NCBI RefSeq assembly: GCF_011397635.1
Contig: NC_064770.1
Location: 33,690,598 to 33,754,597, forward strand
Length of the DNA stretch: 64,000 bases
Reading direction: 5' to 3'
From: Epinephelus fuscoguttatus
Lineage: Eukaryota; Chordata; Actinopteri; Perciformes; Serranidae
This document shows positions 38,991-51,362 of the stretch, piece after piece. A model generated the notes under the pieces. The model did not search any database. It saw only the letters and a program-made list of their open reading frames with translations, and was not told the origin of the DNA. Position 1 is the first letter of the stretch. Every line of letters starts with the position of its first letter. Position numbers and translations under genes: made by a program.

Positions 38991-39063
38991 GCCCCAGTGG
39001 CCTAATGGATAAGGCACTGGCCTCCTAAGCCAGGGATTGTGGGTTCGAGTCCCATCTGGGGTG
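38991..39063 (+). tRNA. tRNA-Arg (anticodon CCT)
   Basis: A complete 73-nt cloverleaf. The anticodon stem is CTGGC/GCCAG with loop CTCCTAA, and the anticodon CCT is at 39024-39026. The T arm contains GGTTCGAGTCC (B box) and the D arm contains TGGCCTAATGG (A box). The sequence is almost identical to the vertebrate tRNA-Arg-CCT that I recall. There is no intron. A TTTT Pol III terminator lies at 39069-39072. It decodes AGG. Confidence 0.98.
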
Positions 39064-39358
39064 AAAAGTTTTGCTCCCCAGTGTGAGTCTCAAACGGAAA
39101 AATCCAACAAGATCTCCAGTTCTGGGTAATGATATGACACTTTTAGCAGTGAAGTTAAGTTCCCTCTGAAAGTACACACAGATACGTTGTTCCTTTTTCC
39201 CTCTGGTATGCAGCCAATCAGGAAACGCTCCACTCCGTTGACACACAGGTTTGCCTCGGACTTTCCCTTCGCAGCATAACTGATTTCCTCCTCGCCTGAG
39301 CCACTTCAGACCGACCCGCTCTGCAGTTAGTTTAGGTTTTAACTCCATTTACACCGCC

Positions 39359-42300
39359 ATGCATTTAGTAAACAGGCTCTATGTCTTTCTTCTGTGTAGT
39401 GTGGCTGCTACCTTCGCCTCTGCTGACAGTAAGTAGGCCGAGTTCATGTGAAATCACGGCTGGTTGTTGAAGGATATAATGGCTTTATTTCTCTGGGTTT
39501 GACATATACTAGTCGGCTGTGAGCATGCATGCACTATGTATTCATTTTACTGACAGTGTCTGTCAGCTGCTGTGATTTAAGATGTGTCAGATAAGTTGAT
39601 AAGTTTGAGTTGTGTTCTGTACTGATTCAGGAAAGGCTGCAGGGTAATCCCCAAACTCACAAGACCTGCCACTGACATGTTGTCGTTTTAACTTTCATTT
39701 TAGTTGATATCCTCAAATCTCTCTAAGCATAAAGTAATACAGAAGAGAGAAGGAAAGACATGCACGGGAGGGATATTTTTAGTGAATGGAAAATCTGTTC
39801 TCGTGACCCCTTTAGATGTCATCTTTCACTAAAGCTAATAAAAAATACTTTAAATATAAGAATGCACAGTATAGATGCACCAATATAGGCTACTATCATA
39901 TCAGGCTAGCATCAGCTTAAGACATAAATATCAATATTAGCGGACTGGTAGATTTACTTCACACAGGACTGCACTTGTAGGGGAGACCAGGGTTGGTTGG
40001 CACACAGCTTAATGTAAGCTTAATGAAATGTAACATAAGAATGTCTGCCTCATGGATCTGATCTCATCTACTTGTTTAAAAGTCACTAACTTTTTGCTGA
40101 GGGCAACTTTCAGTTTTATAGTATCAAAAGAAAGAAGAGGTCTGTCGATGAAAAATTGTTAGAGATATTGGAAGTGTGTTACTTCTGATTGAAAGACAAT
40201 GAAATAGACTACATTTTGATGTAAGATTTGAAAGTGGGAGTTTTAAAACAGCACTGGGAAACTGGAGAGATGTCCTCTTGCAAAACCAGCTCTGTTTGGC
40301 TGTACTGTACTTTGATCTAGAAAATGAAAACAAGGTAGCATGTAGGCTGTGTCAGGAAAAAAAAGCCATATAATCACTGGACTGGAGCAATGCGCAACCA
40401 CATTCAACTCAAGCATTTGGATGTTAATCTGCACGAAATGACAGCTGCTGCTGCTGCTGCTGCTGCTAGCCACACACAGACCAATTTGACATCATTCACC
40501 CAGAGACTGATCTGTCTAAGAAGGTACCGCAGCTCATCACAACAATGACCTCACAAGATATGCTTCCACTTAACTTTGCTGTAGGCAAAAGCTTCAGAAA
40601 GTCAGTGCAATATGTTGAGCCTGAATACAAAGTGCCAAGATTTTTGTAACTATGGCATTCTAACATTGTGCCAACCAAATCCAAAATGCGTGCCACATTC
40701 ACATGTATGTAGTTTTTTGTCGAGCCACGAGCGTCACCTAGTTTTACATTAGCAAAGGTTTATGATGAAAAATCACAGGACATGCACTTCTGTGTGCGCA
40801 CGGTGAGAGAGGAGAGGGAGTGCTGCTGCCAGAGGAGTTCCCTCTGAGTCCTGGGCTGTTCACAAAGCATTCAGGACGCCACAGTTTATCCCACACTACT
40901 GAAGCTGCCCCTCTTTTTGGAACCACCGCGGAGTCTGTAATAATTGTGTTTTCAGCCATGTTTATTGTTGCCATGGGTAACAGAATGATGTCAATATGTC
41001 AACAAGTATCACAATATGAATTTTATATATCATATTAAAAATTATACCGGTATCATCGTGAACAAGATGATGACTCAAACCCACAGCTGCTGCGGTCAGG
41101 ACTAGGCCTTTGTACATGGGGCGTCCGCTCTACTGGGTGAGCTACTGGGCGCCCCATCCACCTTTATTGACTGTTGTGTAGCAAGCCTTGCGTAGCCATT
41201 TTGTTTTGTTTACATCCTCTTACTGCAATGACGTTTGATGTCTTCTCAGAGATGACAGCAGCCACGGCGTACTGGGACTCTCAACACAAGATGGTCCACC
41301 TGAAGGAGGGGGTGCTGGAGACAGATGGGGATGCGTATGGCTATCTGAATGACACCCTGTCCACCACGGGCTGGAGCATCCTAGAGATCCGCGCCGGGTA
41401 CGGAAAGACCCCTGAAACTGATGACGTGACTTTCTTCCTGGCTGGTTACATCGAGGGCTTCCTCACTGCCCAGTAAGTGTCACCAATGTGCTGTTGTGCT
41501 CAAAGTTCCAGTTCATCTGTGTTAGCCAAGCATCTGATAACCAAAGCAAATATCGGAAATCAGATTGGTGATTGGCTGGTCAGTGTATCGATCGATCGAT
41601 GGAAGGCTGATGAGAAACTCAATAAAGATAATGAGCTTTGCCCTTTGGCACCTTCTGTAACAATTAAGAAATGACTGATGGCTCCCACCAGCCTCCCTCA
41701 TGATGCAATACAAAATCACAAGGATCATAAAAAAACTTGTTTTTAGACTTTGAAGTCTTAACTTTCATTATTCAGATTACATTCTTCTAGTATGCATATG
41801 TCTTCTTCCTCCCCAGGCAGATGATGGACCACTATGCCAACATGTATCCGCAGCTGATCGAAGACCCCAAGGTCGACGTCTTGGTTCAGAGTTTCATGGC
41901 GTGAGTCTGTTCTCTTTTCCTTTTTAAAGAGTAAAACCACAGAAGCAGCCCTGTATTCAAATACAATACACACACTGAGTCACACAGTACCGTCATCATC
42001 TTTCATATCCTCTTCTCAGAGCTGTTCAGTTGAACTCACACTACGCCCACCTCAGGGTGTGATGTCACCAGATATTTAAGCTCTGCCTGTAATGGCAATC
42101 GACTGCTCTCGACCAGACTACAGTTTAAAATTGATAACTCTGGAAGGTTTTGAGTGACCCGAGGGGATCATACTTCTTTCCATGCATTAAATCAGTGTGT
42201 TAACATGAATTGTATGTGTTGAACTACACGACTGCAGAGCTTTTGAGTGTTTTACAGTATATAATTTTAACTGTAAATTGCACATGTCGCCCCTGGGCTT

Positions 42301-45300
42301 GTAGGAAGCAGGACGCATGGACCAGACAGCAGGTGAAACTGAACAAGAGCTCTGATCCTCTGTGGACACATGCAGGCTTTATCGTGGCTCAGATGGATGG
42401 ACTGCAGGCAGGAGTCGCAGACTGGGCCAAGAAACAAGGGAAAAAAGTACGAAGGGCACATAACATTATCATATCATTGCATTTTAAAGGGTAACTTTTC
42501 CAACCTGGACCCTTTTTCACATGTTATTGTGTCCAAGTAACTAGTGTAGACCATTGTTTAAAGTGGTCTAGTATTAAGCGAGGGGGCTGCGGTCAGCAAC
42601 CGTCAATTTACGTCCACTAAAAGAGTTTGTTTTTGCCACTGACTGGTTCTGATTGTTGTTTTAAGTGTCCGCCAACTTATGGAAACGACACCTACGGAGA
42701 CAGATAGATAGTTTTTGATCCACTCTGAATACACGACACCACTTATGGTGCCAGTATTTCTAATGATAAAACTGCCAATGTTACAGACTCTCAGTTGTTT
42801 ATCATTATTGCATCTATACCACACATAGCATAGATTTATTTGTGTTTAGCACCAGTTTAAGGTCACTAATAGATTGTTGTTGGAACATTAAGGTAAACAG
42901 CAGCTTGGATAGTGTAGATTTGGTATGAAAGTCTCTAAACAGCTCATGATTTCAGTGACTATAAGATCACTTTTTCTGTATGAGATCCATTTTTGGATTG
43001 GTGTCTGTCTCACTATGGAGGCAACACTACAACTCAGTTTCATTTGCTAACAGCTGTTTATCTGCTGTCCTTCCCGTAGCCGCTGTCCCTGTATGCCATC
43101 CAGTTCCTGAATGCAGTGGGAGACCTGCTGGATCTGATCCCAGCCCTGACACATCCCTCCAACCCTCGCCTCAGAGACTTCAAACTTCCAGGGATGGGAC
43201 ACTGCTCTGCTCTGATCAAGGTCAGACATCAAAACATGTTCCAGAAAGGCTCATTACATACTTCACAGAAGGAATGCATATGCTCTTCAAAGCTCCTGTG
43301 TACGAAATGTGTTTAGTTAAGCGTTATAAGTTGAGATCAGATGATTTATGTAAGTGTGCAACATGAGAAACAAATCTACTGGTGCACTGGAGGCATGAGA
43401 AAATATTCTTCATCCTACATACTTATTTATGGGATGCACAGCTTCCCGTCCTATTTTTAAAGCTCTCTCTTTACACTATAGAAGAACTCAGTCTATAAAA
43501 GTACCAGTTCCTCCTCTGTGGCCATTTTTAACACCCACACCAACAATACAGGAATACACGGCTCAGTGTTCCTAGAGATGCATACAGTAGATGTAGTTTC
43601 ATTTGCTACGTAAACGAAAAACTCTCACACACTTGTGTCAGTGAAAATGTGTACAGTGTGTGTATAGAAACAGGTCGTGGTATGGAAGAAAGTGTCAGCA
43701 ACTCTCTGTGTGCCTTATCCAAGATAAAAAAAAAAGATATATCTTTCTATATAATGACGAAAACTGTCTGTGTGTCTGTTCCACGTTTTTCTCCTCACTG
43801 ACTTGGTCAATCCATGTGAAATTTGGCACAGTGGTAGAGGGTCATGGGAGGATGCCAATGAAGCAATATTACATCAATTGGCCAAAGGGGGGCGCTATAG
43901 CAACCAACTGAAATTGCAAACTTTGAATGGGCATATCTCATGCCCCGTGTGTCGTAGAGACATGGAACTTTGCACAGAGATGCCTCTCCTCATGAGGAAC
44001 ACATTTGCCTCAAGAACCCATAACTTCCGCTTATATAGATTTTCTGCCATTTTGAATTTTTTGAAAAACACTTCAAATGGATCTCTTCCTAGGAAGTTTG
44101 AGCGATCTGCATGAAACTGGGTGAACATAATCTAGGGACCAATATCTAAAGTTCCCTCTTGGCAAAAGTTGGAAAACTTCCTAAAACTGAGCTTCTATAA
44201 GGCAATGAATATTGCGGAGGGCGTGGCTCATCACATAAAGGTGTAGAACATCTCAAGGGTTTCACCATCACCACGCAACTTTGTAGGCATATGACCACAC
44301 ATAATCTGAGGGGACCCCTCCATTATTGACCCCATCAAACAAAATGGGGGCGCTAGAGAGCTCATTTCTTATCTAGGCCTAACCGCCATATTGATTTTTA
44401 CTAAACTTGGTAGATATGTAGAACAGGACGCCTCAAGGTGACTGGAGAAATTTAACTCTAATTGGCAACTGGGTGGCGCTATAACAACAGAAAAATGCTT
44501 AGAAATGGCTAAAATGCGACCGATCGCTGTGGCTCCCCCTGTGGACCAATGTTGTTGTTTTTCTAATTTTTGGTATGACTAAGTCATGGTATGGTATGCT
44601 GTACATAATCACAGAAACTGTCAGTGTGTCATTCTGTCAGTCAGTCATTCTGTCTGTCCCACGTTTTTCTACTCACTGACGTGGTCAATCTATGTGAAAC
44701 TGCACATAGGCATTGAGGATTGGCATAGGTAGAAGGTGACAAAGCTACCAATGGGTATGGACTAGTATTAAGTAACACTGAGAAAGCAGAAAGACCCATA
44801 GCGGACCCATAGAGACGGGGATGGATCTGGTGCGGGTCAGGACAGCCGTGTCAGAATTTATGTATTTATTTAATCTTTTTATTGATCAATTAATCCATCC
44901 CATTCTCAAGAACACAACATCTTAACGAGGGAATTTCCATAAATTTGGCACAAACGTCCACTTGGAATCAAGGATGAACTGATTAGGTTAATTCAGTGGT
45001 CAAATTCACTGTGACCTGAGGAATACTGTAATTATGACAAAAACGTACACAAATGACTGAGTGATGACAATTTATATCCAAAAAGTCAAAGATCAACTTC
45101 ACTGTGACATCATGATGTTCTGCTACAACAGTTTCCCGGTCGTTACTCAACATGTCTCAGGAACAGAAGGGGAGACATTTGGTCAGAGACTGAAACGCTG
45201 ACACAAATTTTAGGTGTCCACCTTGTAACTGTGCAGATTGTTTAAATCTGTGCTGCCAGGGTGAAGATGTGTGTAAAGCTGCTATAGCTACTTTGCAGTA

Positions 45301-45904
45301 ACATTCATATTGTCAGCTGGCATTAAACTGTGTCACTGCATGAAGAATGGTGCTGAGGCTCTGTGTGAAAATCTGATTCACACTGACACAAATTCCAGTC
45401 ATTTCTGCCGACACAGGAAAACCCTATCTTATTCTGTCTCGTTCTGTCCTCTCCTTCAGATGCTGCCTGGCTATGAGAACCTCCTCTTTGCCCACTCCAG
45501 CTGGTACACGTACGCTGCCACAATGCGGATCTACAAACACTGGGATTTCCGCATCACTGAGCCCAACACGGCCACTGGGAAACTGTCCTTCAGCAGCTAC
45601 CCTGGTATGTACAACAGTCCTCAGGAATTCTCCATAACAAGATTTACAGTCAGGGTTTATCCAAACAGCAAGAGCCCATGACGTCCAACAGGACAATACC
45701 ACAGTAGCTTATGAAAGTTATACACTTTCCATCATAATTATTTCCTCGTTCAAAACTCTGACATTACACCAGCGTTCTCAATTAAACACTGCTTCCCTCC
45801 TGGACACATACAGTAATACACATACATGCTTTTCTGTGCAATGGCTTAACACATGCAGGTTTAATAATATTTGTTCATCACTTCTCATCTCCCACAACAT
45901 CCAC

Positions 45905-45940
<36 letters not shown>

Positions 45941-48900
45941 CTTTATCAATGAATCTACATTTGAAATGTGGTTAAATGTAGCTTGTTTGCAAAGATTGTC
46001 CAAAACGGTCTCAGCTCATCTTTCTCTCAGGCTTCCTGGTGTCTCTGGACGACTTCTACCTCTTGGGCAGCGGTCTGATGATGACCCAGACTACCAACAA
46101 TGTCTTCAACTCCTCCCTTTTTGGCTCGCTCACTCCCAACAGCCTGCTGGCGTGGCAAAGGGTGCGGCTGGCTCACAGTTTGGCACATACCGGAGAAGAG
46201 TGGGCCAAAACCTTCACCAAGTACAACTCTGGTGAGTGATTGCGTAGTGATTGTGTAGCAAATTATTTTAAAAGACGACAGCAACATGAAGAGACACACA
46301 AGTATGACATGAATCAATAACAGTTAATTAAAGACCATCCACCAGGAGCAGGATGGGAGATAATCTTAAAAGGAATCTGGTTGTAATCTTGCAAACAGTC
46401 ACCCTGCAAAATCTCCAGTCTTTGCGTGACTAAAAAGCCACATCGTCTTAAGATGTGAGAGGGTGTCACACTTTAGTCTTTCAAGTCTTTTTTTAAGTCC
46501 TCTAAGTCAGTGGTTCCCAACTGGTGGGTCACGGTCCATAAGTGGGTTGTGGGTGCACTCTGAGTGGACCATAAGTGACTTGGAAACACGTCAAGTTTGT
46601 AAAAAAACACAGTTTATATTGACGTACAGTGAATTTCCGACAGAGAGCTTGACGCTGAAGTTTGACGCTGAATGTATTGAACTGTGTGACCTTGAACTGA
46701 TGACTAAGAAGAAATGGACCAGTTGGGAACCATTGCTCTAATGTGTTGTAGGCATTAGCTGCTATTAGCATGCCTGGGATAAACAAGGCGATATCTCTGG
46801 CTCTGCTTGTGTAGGTACCTACAACAACCAGTACATGGTGTTGGACAGGAGCAAGGTGCAGCTGGGCCACAGTGTTGATGATGGTGCTCTGACCGTGGTG
46901 GAGCAGATCCCCGGGCTGGTGGAGTACTCTGACCAGACACAGGCTCTGCGCAGAGGTAACAACACATCTTTATTCAGTTTTCTTCTATGTTTGTTTAATT
47001 CATGTAAAGCTTACCTTTCCCACTGCCTCTGTTTACCACAGGTTACTGGCCGTCCTACAACGTTCCCTTCCATCCGAAGATCTACACGATGAGTGGTTAC
47101 GGAGAAATGTGGAAGGAGTATGGAGAGGACTTCTCCTACGATCTCTGTCCCAGAGCCAAGATCTTCCGTCGTGACCAGGCTGGTGTCAAGGACCTGGACT
47201 CCCTGAAGCACATCATGAGGTTTAATGGTGTGTGGCTCTGTCTCGTTGTGTCACTTTATGACTGGTTCCCTGTCAACAGGAATCTGCATACCTTATGTGA
47301 AAAAAAGACGCTGGGCGCAGCACTTTTTCTCTGGGCTGACGCATACACTCTCTCCTAACTGGGAACATCTGAAAGAAGACGCCAGCACATGGCGTTCCAT
47401 GTATGCACAGAGAAGGACAGGGAGGTTTGCGCTCTGCCTCAGGTCTTCCATGTAGGCACATGGAATGGAGAACAAAGCCATGCCACGAAATAGCATACTG
47501 CAAATAGAAAATAAAATTTTCTTTGACTGAGGTGGTCCTGACTGAAAAACATGTTTTCCTCTTACCTGTAGTGCTGTTATCCATCTCCATCGTTTTAGTG
47601 TGAGTTGCCAAATGTTGGCGATATCGGCCCTAGAGACGTCTGCATTCTCTTGAATATAATGGAACTAGAAGACACAAACCACACCCACCAACCGTATCAC
47701 CGTACGTTTACTGTACATGGACAGTTTAATTCCACTTTTAATCGGAATGAAAGGCCATTCATTGAAGATAAAATCTGATTAAAGGGGGTGGTTTATTCCG
47801 TTTGTCATTCTTCTTTCATGCTTCTTTCCTTGCCCTTCTGGCGTGATGACGTATATAGCGTGCATAGCAACGGGCTGCATAGCAACGGGCTGAGATAGGG
47901 CAGTCAGACTCATTGCACTCACCGGTTTCCATTCGCCACAGCACGGTCTTCTGCCTCCCTTCTCCTCCTCAACAGGTGAAGCATTAGCAGAACAAGGTTG
48001 TTGTCGTACTGCTGCTTCAAGAATATAAGCAAAACACGCCCGAAAAAGGCACTAAGAACGGCGTCATCAAGCATCTTGTTATCCGGAGCGAGGACTACAG
48101 TGTTATCTTCTGGTAAACGTAAACACGTAACATCCGCCCCGTCCCTTATCCAATCAGAAACCTTCCCTGCCCCAAACCTTGCGCAGACCTGAATAAAGGC
48201 GATTAAACTGATCTCCCGTGTAAACCCTCATTCGGAATGAATATTTCCCACGTAAACTACCTGGAAACACTTTAATTCCGAATGATTTCATTCAGATTAA
48301 TTTCATTCCAAATGAGAAGCTATCATGTAACCGTAGCCACTGTGCAGAAAGAAGCGTGCTTCTACTGCTAGCTCATCTGGCACCAGGAAGCAAGCTAACG
48401 TTACAGCTCAGCCGAGGAGGACGCCATTAATGTTTACATCTCCCACTGTCACGAGCCTCTTGTTCATGAGTAGATGCATGCTTTCGTCTGTGCAGTGATA
48501 CGATTGGTGGGTGTAAATCATTAGAAAGAAAATAGTTCCTACATGAAACTGCTCACAACAAGGTCTGTGGGTTAACTTGAGTAACCGGGTCATGATTTCT
48601 GGCGCTTTGAGCACCACAAGCTGAGTGCCATCTAGTTCTATTATACTGGAGAGAAGGCAGACATCTGTACGGCTGATATCTCCAACACTGGGCAACTCAC
48701 ACCAAAACAATCTAGATGATAAATAGCACTACAGGTAAGAGGAAAAATATATTTTTTTTTTTAATTTGGGGTGAACTGTCCCTTTAAATAATTTATCAGC
48801 CCACATAGGCGTTTCTAGCCCATTTTTGGGCTTATTATTTTTTTATTGTATGTCCTAGAAAAGTGAGCTAGAAAAGTGTCAAAACCATACAGTACTTGGT

Positions 48901-49600
48901 TGAAACGTAATATTTTAACAACAAAAATACAGCAGCACCCCCCTTGCCTCAAAAATGGTTTGATCCACCCCACCTTTCCCCGACCCGGGCTCTGAGCGCT
49001 CTACCTGCACAGAGCAAAGCGCTGCCTTCCTGAGTGGGGGATATGCAGTACCTGGCTGAAACCAGGATATGTGGCACATTTCTTAACTTCTACCACTCAA
49101 TACCAACACATTATTATCATCACCTGTCCTCATTTTTGCTGCATTTAATCGTAGGTCACTGTTTATGTTGTTAGGTAGGAGTTAGATGACGTTTTTTCTA
49201 GCTAGGAAACGTTACAGGTGGTCAGCACCACTGTCCTCTGTTTGAATTGGAATGAGAGAAGCTGGCTGTTGTGTCAAGGCCAAAACACACCGGCGGCGCA
49301 TCGACGTGCCGCGCCGCGGTACTTTACGCTATTGTTGTCGCTATTTTTCCAGCGTCACCGGCCTTGAAATAGCGCTGTTTTGTACTTCCCAGCCTAGCGG
49401 GCTGGAGTGTGCAATAGAAATCCGGTTGATGCCCCGCAGCGCGACGCTTTTTGTGTGTGTTTGGGGCGGCACTTGACTCGCGGCAGTGACGCCGCCGGTG
49501 AGTTTTGCCCTTGGCCTCACATGTGCATGTGTTAATATTAAAGCCAAGGTGCTACAGACTAGCTAACTGACTGGATGCCCATTAACATTATAACTCCTAT

Positions 49601-49647
<47 letters not shown>

Positions 49648-50699
49648 AGACAGCCTCATCATAGATATGATTGTTTTTTCAAACAAAACAAAACAAAACA
49701 AAAAGAGCCAGGTTCAGGTAAGAGTGTAAGATCAAATGGTCTGTCCATCTAGAATGATGTTGTAAGTTGAATCAAGGTATCAGTTTATATCTCTTATAAG
49801 ATATAAAACACATTGTTTGGTTATTTGCCTTTTGGTTGACAGTACAAAGAGAGAGAGGACTTTATTTATTAGTATTCTTATTAGTATTTTTGGTACTCAC
49901 TATAGGGGGCTGGTTTACTCCAGAAACATACGTACTGTTTATGTGTATGTTGAGGAGCTGCTGTATCAAAATGAGTTGTCTTCCCCCAGAAATTAGGGTT
50001 ACCATATGTTTCTTTGATGATTCCAATCCATTCCTCTTTTGCTGTGGCTCAGCATTTAAATAACCTTTATCAGATTTGATGGTTTAGTCACAGACTTTCC
50101 CAGAAAGTGTTGTGCTTTTCTTTCACAAATGTGGGAATGAAATTGTGTTAAAATGTACAAAACAGTGAAATTTATCTTGCCTGGCCGGGCAGCCCTCTGG
50201 GTGCTCAGCACCCCTAAACCTCTGATCCTAGAATCGCCCCTGTCAGCCCAGAACCTCCTTGATGTTAACAGTTTTGTTTGTTTGCCTGTTTTCAGACTAC
50301 AAAAACGATCCATACTCCAAGGGGGATCCCTGCAAGACCATCTGTTGCCGTGGCGACCTGAGGGACGTGAAGCCTACACCGGGAGGTTGCTATGACACAA
50401 AGGTAGTGCCCTTTCACCACGGCAGTCTTGCGTTACAGCAATAGAGGTCGCTTAGGTTGTGAAAAAAATCAAATGCCTTTTAGCTCAGATAGTCTCTGGT
50501 GCCTGTGTTGTCCTGCGTCCAGGTGACAGACTTCAACATGGCTGGGGACTTCCGTGCGGAGGCGGTGAACGGACCAACGACACAGGATGGACTCCCGCCG
50601 TTCTTTTGGGATAAATTCAGCAACATCACCCACCAGGGTCTGCCGCGGTACTACAACTTCACCTTCATCAGGATGCAGCCTCTTCTCTTCGAGCCTTGA
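39359..50699 (+). CDS. plbd1: Phospholipase B-like 1
   Basis: Eleven coding exons: 39359-39428, 41250-41472, 41817-41900, 42305-42446, 43080-43220, 45460-45604, 46031-46231, 46815-46955, 47042-47227, 50296-50402 and 50523-50699. They give 538 aa with frame intact, close to the human length. An N-terminal hydrophobic signal peptide (about 1-21) targets it to the secretory or lysosomal route. The family is an N-terminal-nucleophile hydrolase matured by self-cleavage. The predicted nucleophile C215 lies in the conserved [10 protein letters not shown]. Other family blocks are present: [40 protein letters not shown] and GGCYDTKV. Several N-glycosylation sites are seen (NKS, NSS, NIT, NFT). It is thought to remove fatty acids from phospholipids. 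The start ATG is in a CCGCC context. Large introns 5 and 9 are filled with transposons. The paralogue PLBD2 is less likely given the block matches. Confidence 0.97.
41066..41160 (-). mobile_element. tRNA-derived SINE head in PLBD1 intron 1
   Basis: On the minus strand the sequence has an A-box-like TAGCTCACCCAGTAGAGC and a B-box-like GGGTTTGAGTC, as in a tRNA-derived fish SINE. The body beyond the head is short or missing. Confidence 0.55.
42488..42690. mobile_element. Foldback-family fragment in PLBD1 intron 4
   Basis: It shares 'aacctggaccctttttcaca', 'acgtccactaaaagagtttg' and 'gccactgactggttctgatt' with the element in PICK1 intron 8 (31052-31858). Only one arm is evident. Confidence 0.55.
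43730..44860. repeat. Unclassified transposon-like repeat in PLBD1 intron 5
   Basis: A fish-typical repeat with 'ggggcgctatagcaac' and 'gggtggcgctataacaac' motifs. A block with 'ccacgtttttctcctcactgac' and 'tggtcaatccatgtgaaa' at about 43780-43822 recurs in altered form at about 44658-44700, so two element starts lie about 880 bp apart in the same orientation. A Helitron-like origin is possible but unproven. Confidence 0.5.
45909..45940. repeat. (CA)n microsatellite
   Basis: Uninterrupted CA run in PLBD1 intron 6. Confidence 0.95.
46508..46735. mobile_element. hAT-type miniature element in PLBD1 intron 7
   Basis: The terminal repeats are CAGTGGTTCCCAACTGGT and its complement ACCAGTTGGGAACCATTG. 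Flanking 8-bp duplications are CTCTAAGT (46500-46507) and CTCTAATG (46736-46743), six of eight identical. Non-coding. Relatives are at 60774-61078, 57115-57143 (end only) and 35454 (end only). Confidence 0.8.
47500..48786. mobile_element. Foldback miniature element with a nested element, PLBD1 intron 9
   Basis: The right arm ends 'ggggtgaactgtcccttta' (about 48768-48786). Its complement is matched at the left, around 47560-47670: 'tcctcttacctgtagtgct' and 'gtgtgagttgcc' are shared. Between the arms, about 47700-48335, lies another miniature element with ends rich in 'attccg' and 'aatgaaa' motifs, including a tandem duplication 'catagcaacgggctg'. No coding content. Confidence 0.6.
49277..49516. 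mobile_element. Miniature inverted-repeat element nested in hAT copy 2
   Basis: A 240-bp GC-rich element with ends AAAACACACCGGCGGCG and, inverted, AAAACTCACCGGCGGCG. TCA stands on both sides, which suggests a 3-bp target duplication (Harbinger-like). The sequence is absent from copy 1 at the equivalent place. Confidence 0.7.
49603..49645. repeat. (TG)n microsatellite
   Basis: TG run inside hAT copy 2, where copy 1 instead has (TA)n. Confidence 0.9.
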
Positions 50700-51362
50700 G
50701 GTGTGTGTGTGTGTGTTTGTGAGTGAGACAGAGAGAGATGTGTCTGTGTGATGCTTTGTGATGAATGATGGGAGTCAAAGGTACAATCTGATGTTTCTTT
50801 TGTGGTTCACACATCTGTTTACACACTGATGATTTTTATTTTGATTACTTGGAAAAGTTCAGAATTGCGTCCCACACACAAACGCCTATGTTTTTAAATT
50901 TTGGGAGTAATAGTACGTCCTTCCATCTGATTAAATGCACATTGTCAAACTGCCGATCAGATTTTAACTCAGTATTTTAACATATCTTGTGCAGATGATT
51001 TGTTTTTTTACCTGCTGCCATTTGTGCCTAGAACACTGAGAGTAGCTTTATGATTTTATAAAATGCAGAATCAATGCACTAAATCAGTGTTCATACCGTC
51101 TTTAATCCTTTTTTTTAGAAGCTTGGATGTCTTCATGCAAACACTATAATTCCGGTGGTAAATGAAATCAGTGCAATGTTATACTCAGGGCTGTTGATCC
51201 TCTCTCATGCTGGGATTTATGTGCATCTTCCTCTTATACTGTGCAAAATGAAAATGTCTCAGGTTTGTATTTTTGTATAAGCCTGTTTATTATGTGAAAT
51301 GATGTGTAACACTGCACATCTGCACCATGCCAACATTTAACATGATGATTGTTTATTAAAGT
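50700..51362 (+). other. plbd1: PLBD1 3' untranslated region
   Basis: It follows the TGA at 50697-50699, with a (GT)n run at 50701-50718. ATTAAA near 51355 is a plausible polyadenylation signal. Confidence 0.55.

Larger units (their letters stand above)
48804..50242. mobile_element. Non-autonomous hAT-type DNA transposon, copy 2 (inverted)
   Basis: The 1.44-kb element is flanked by perfect 8-bp duplications TCAGCCCA (48796-48803 and 50243-50250). Both its ends match the element at 2593-3638 in reverse orientation: CATAGGCGTTTCTAG at the left and CTAGAATCGCCCCTG at the right. It differs internally by a younger insertion at 49277-49516 and a replaced AT/TG-rich middle. It lies in PLBD1 intron 9 and ends 53 bp before the exon at 50296. 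Confidence 0.85.

Noticed and set aside
39025-39348. 107-aa minus-strand frame over the tRNA and the PLBD1 5' region
   Set aside because: Its end is simply the antisense of tRNA-Arg and the rest has no recognisable domain.
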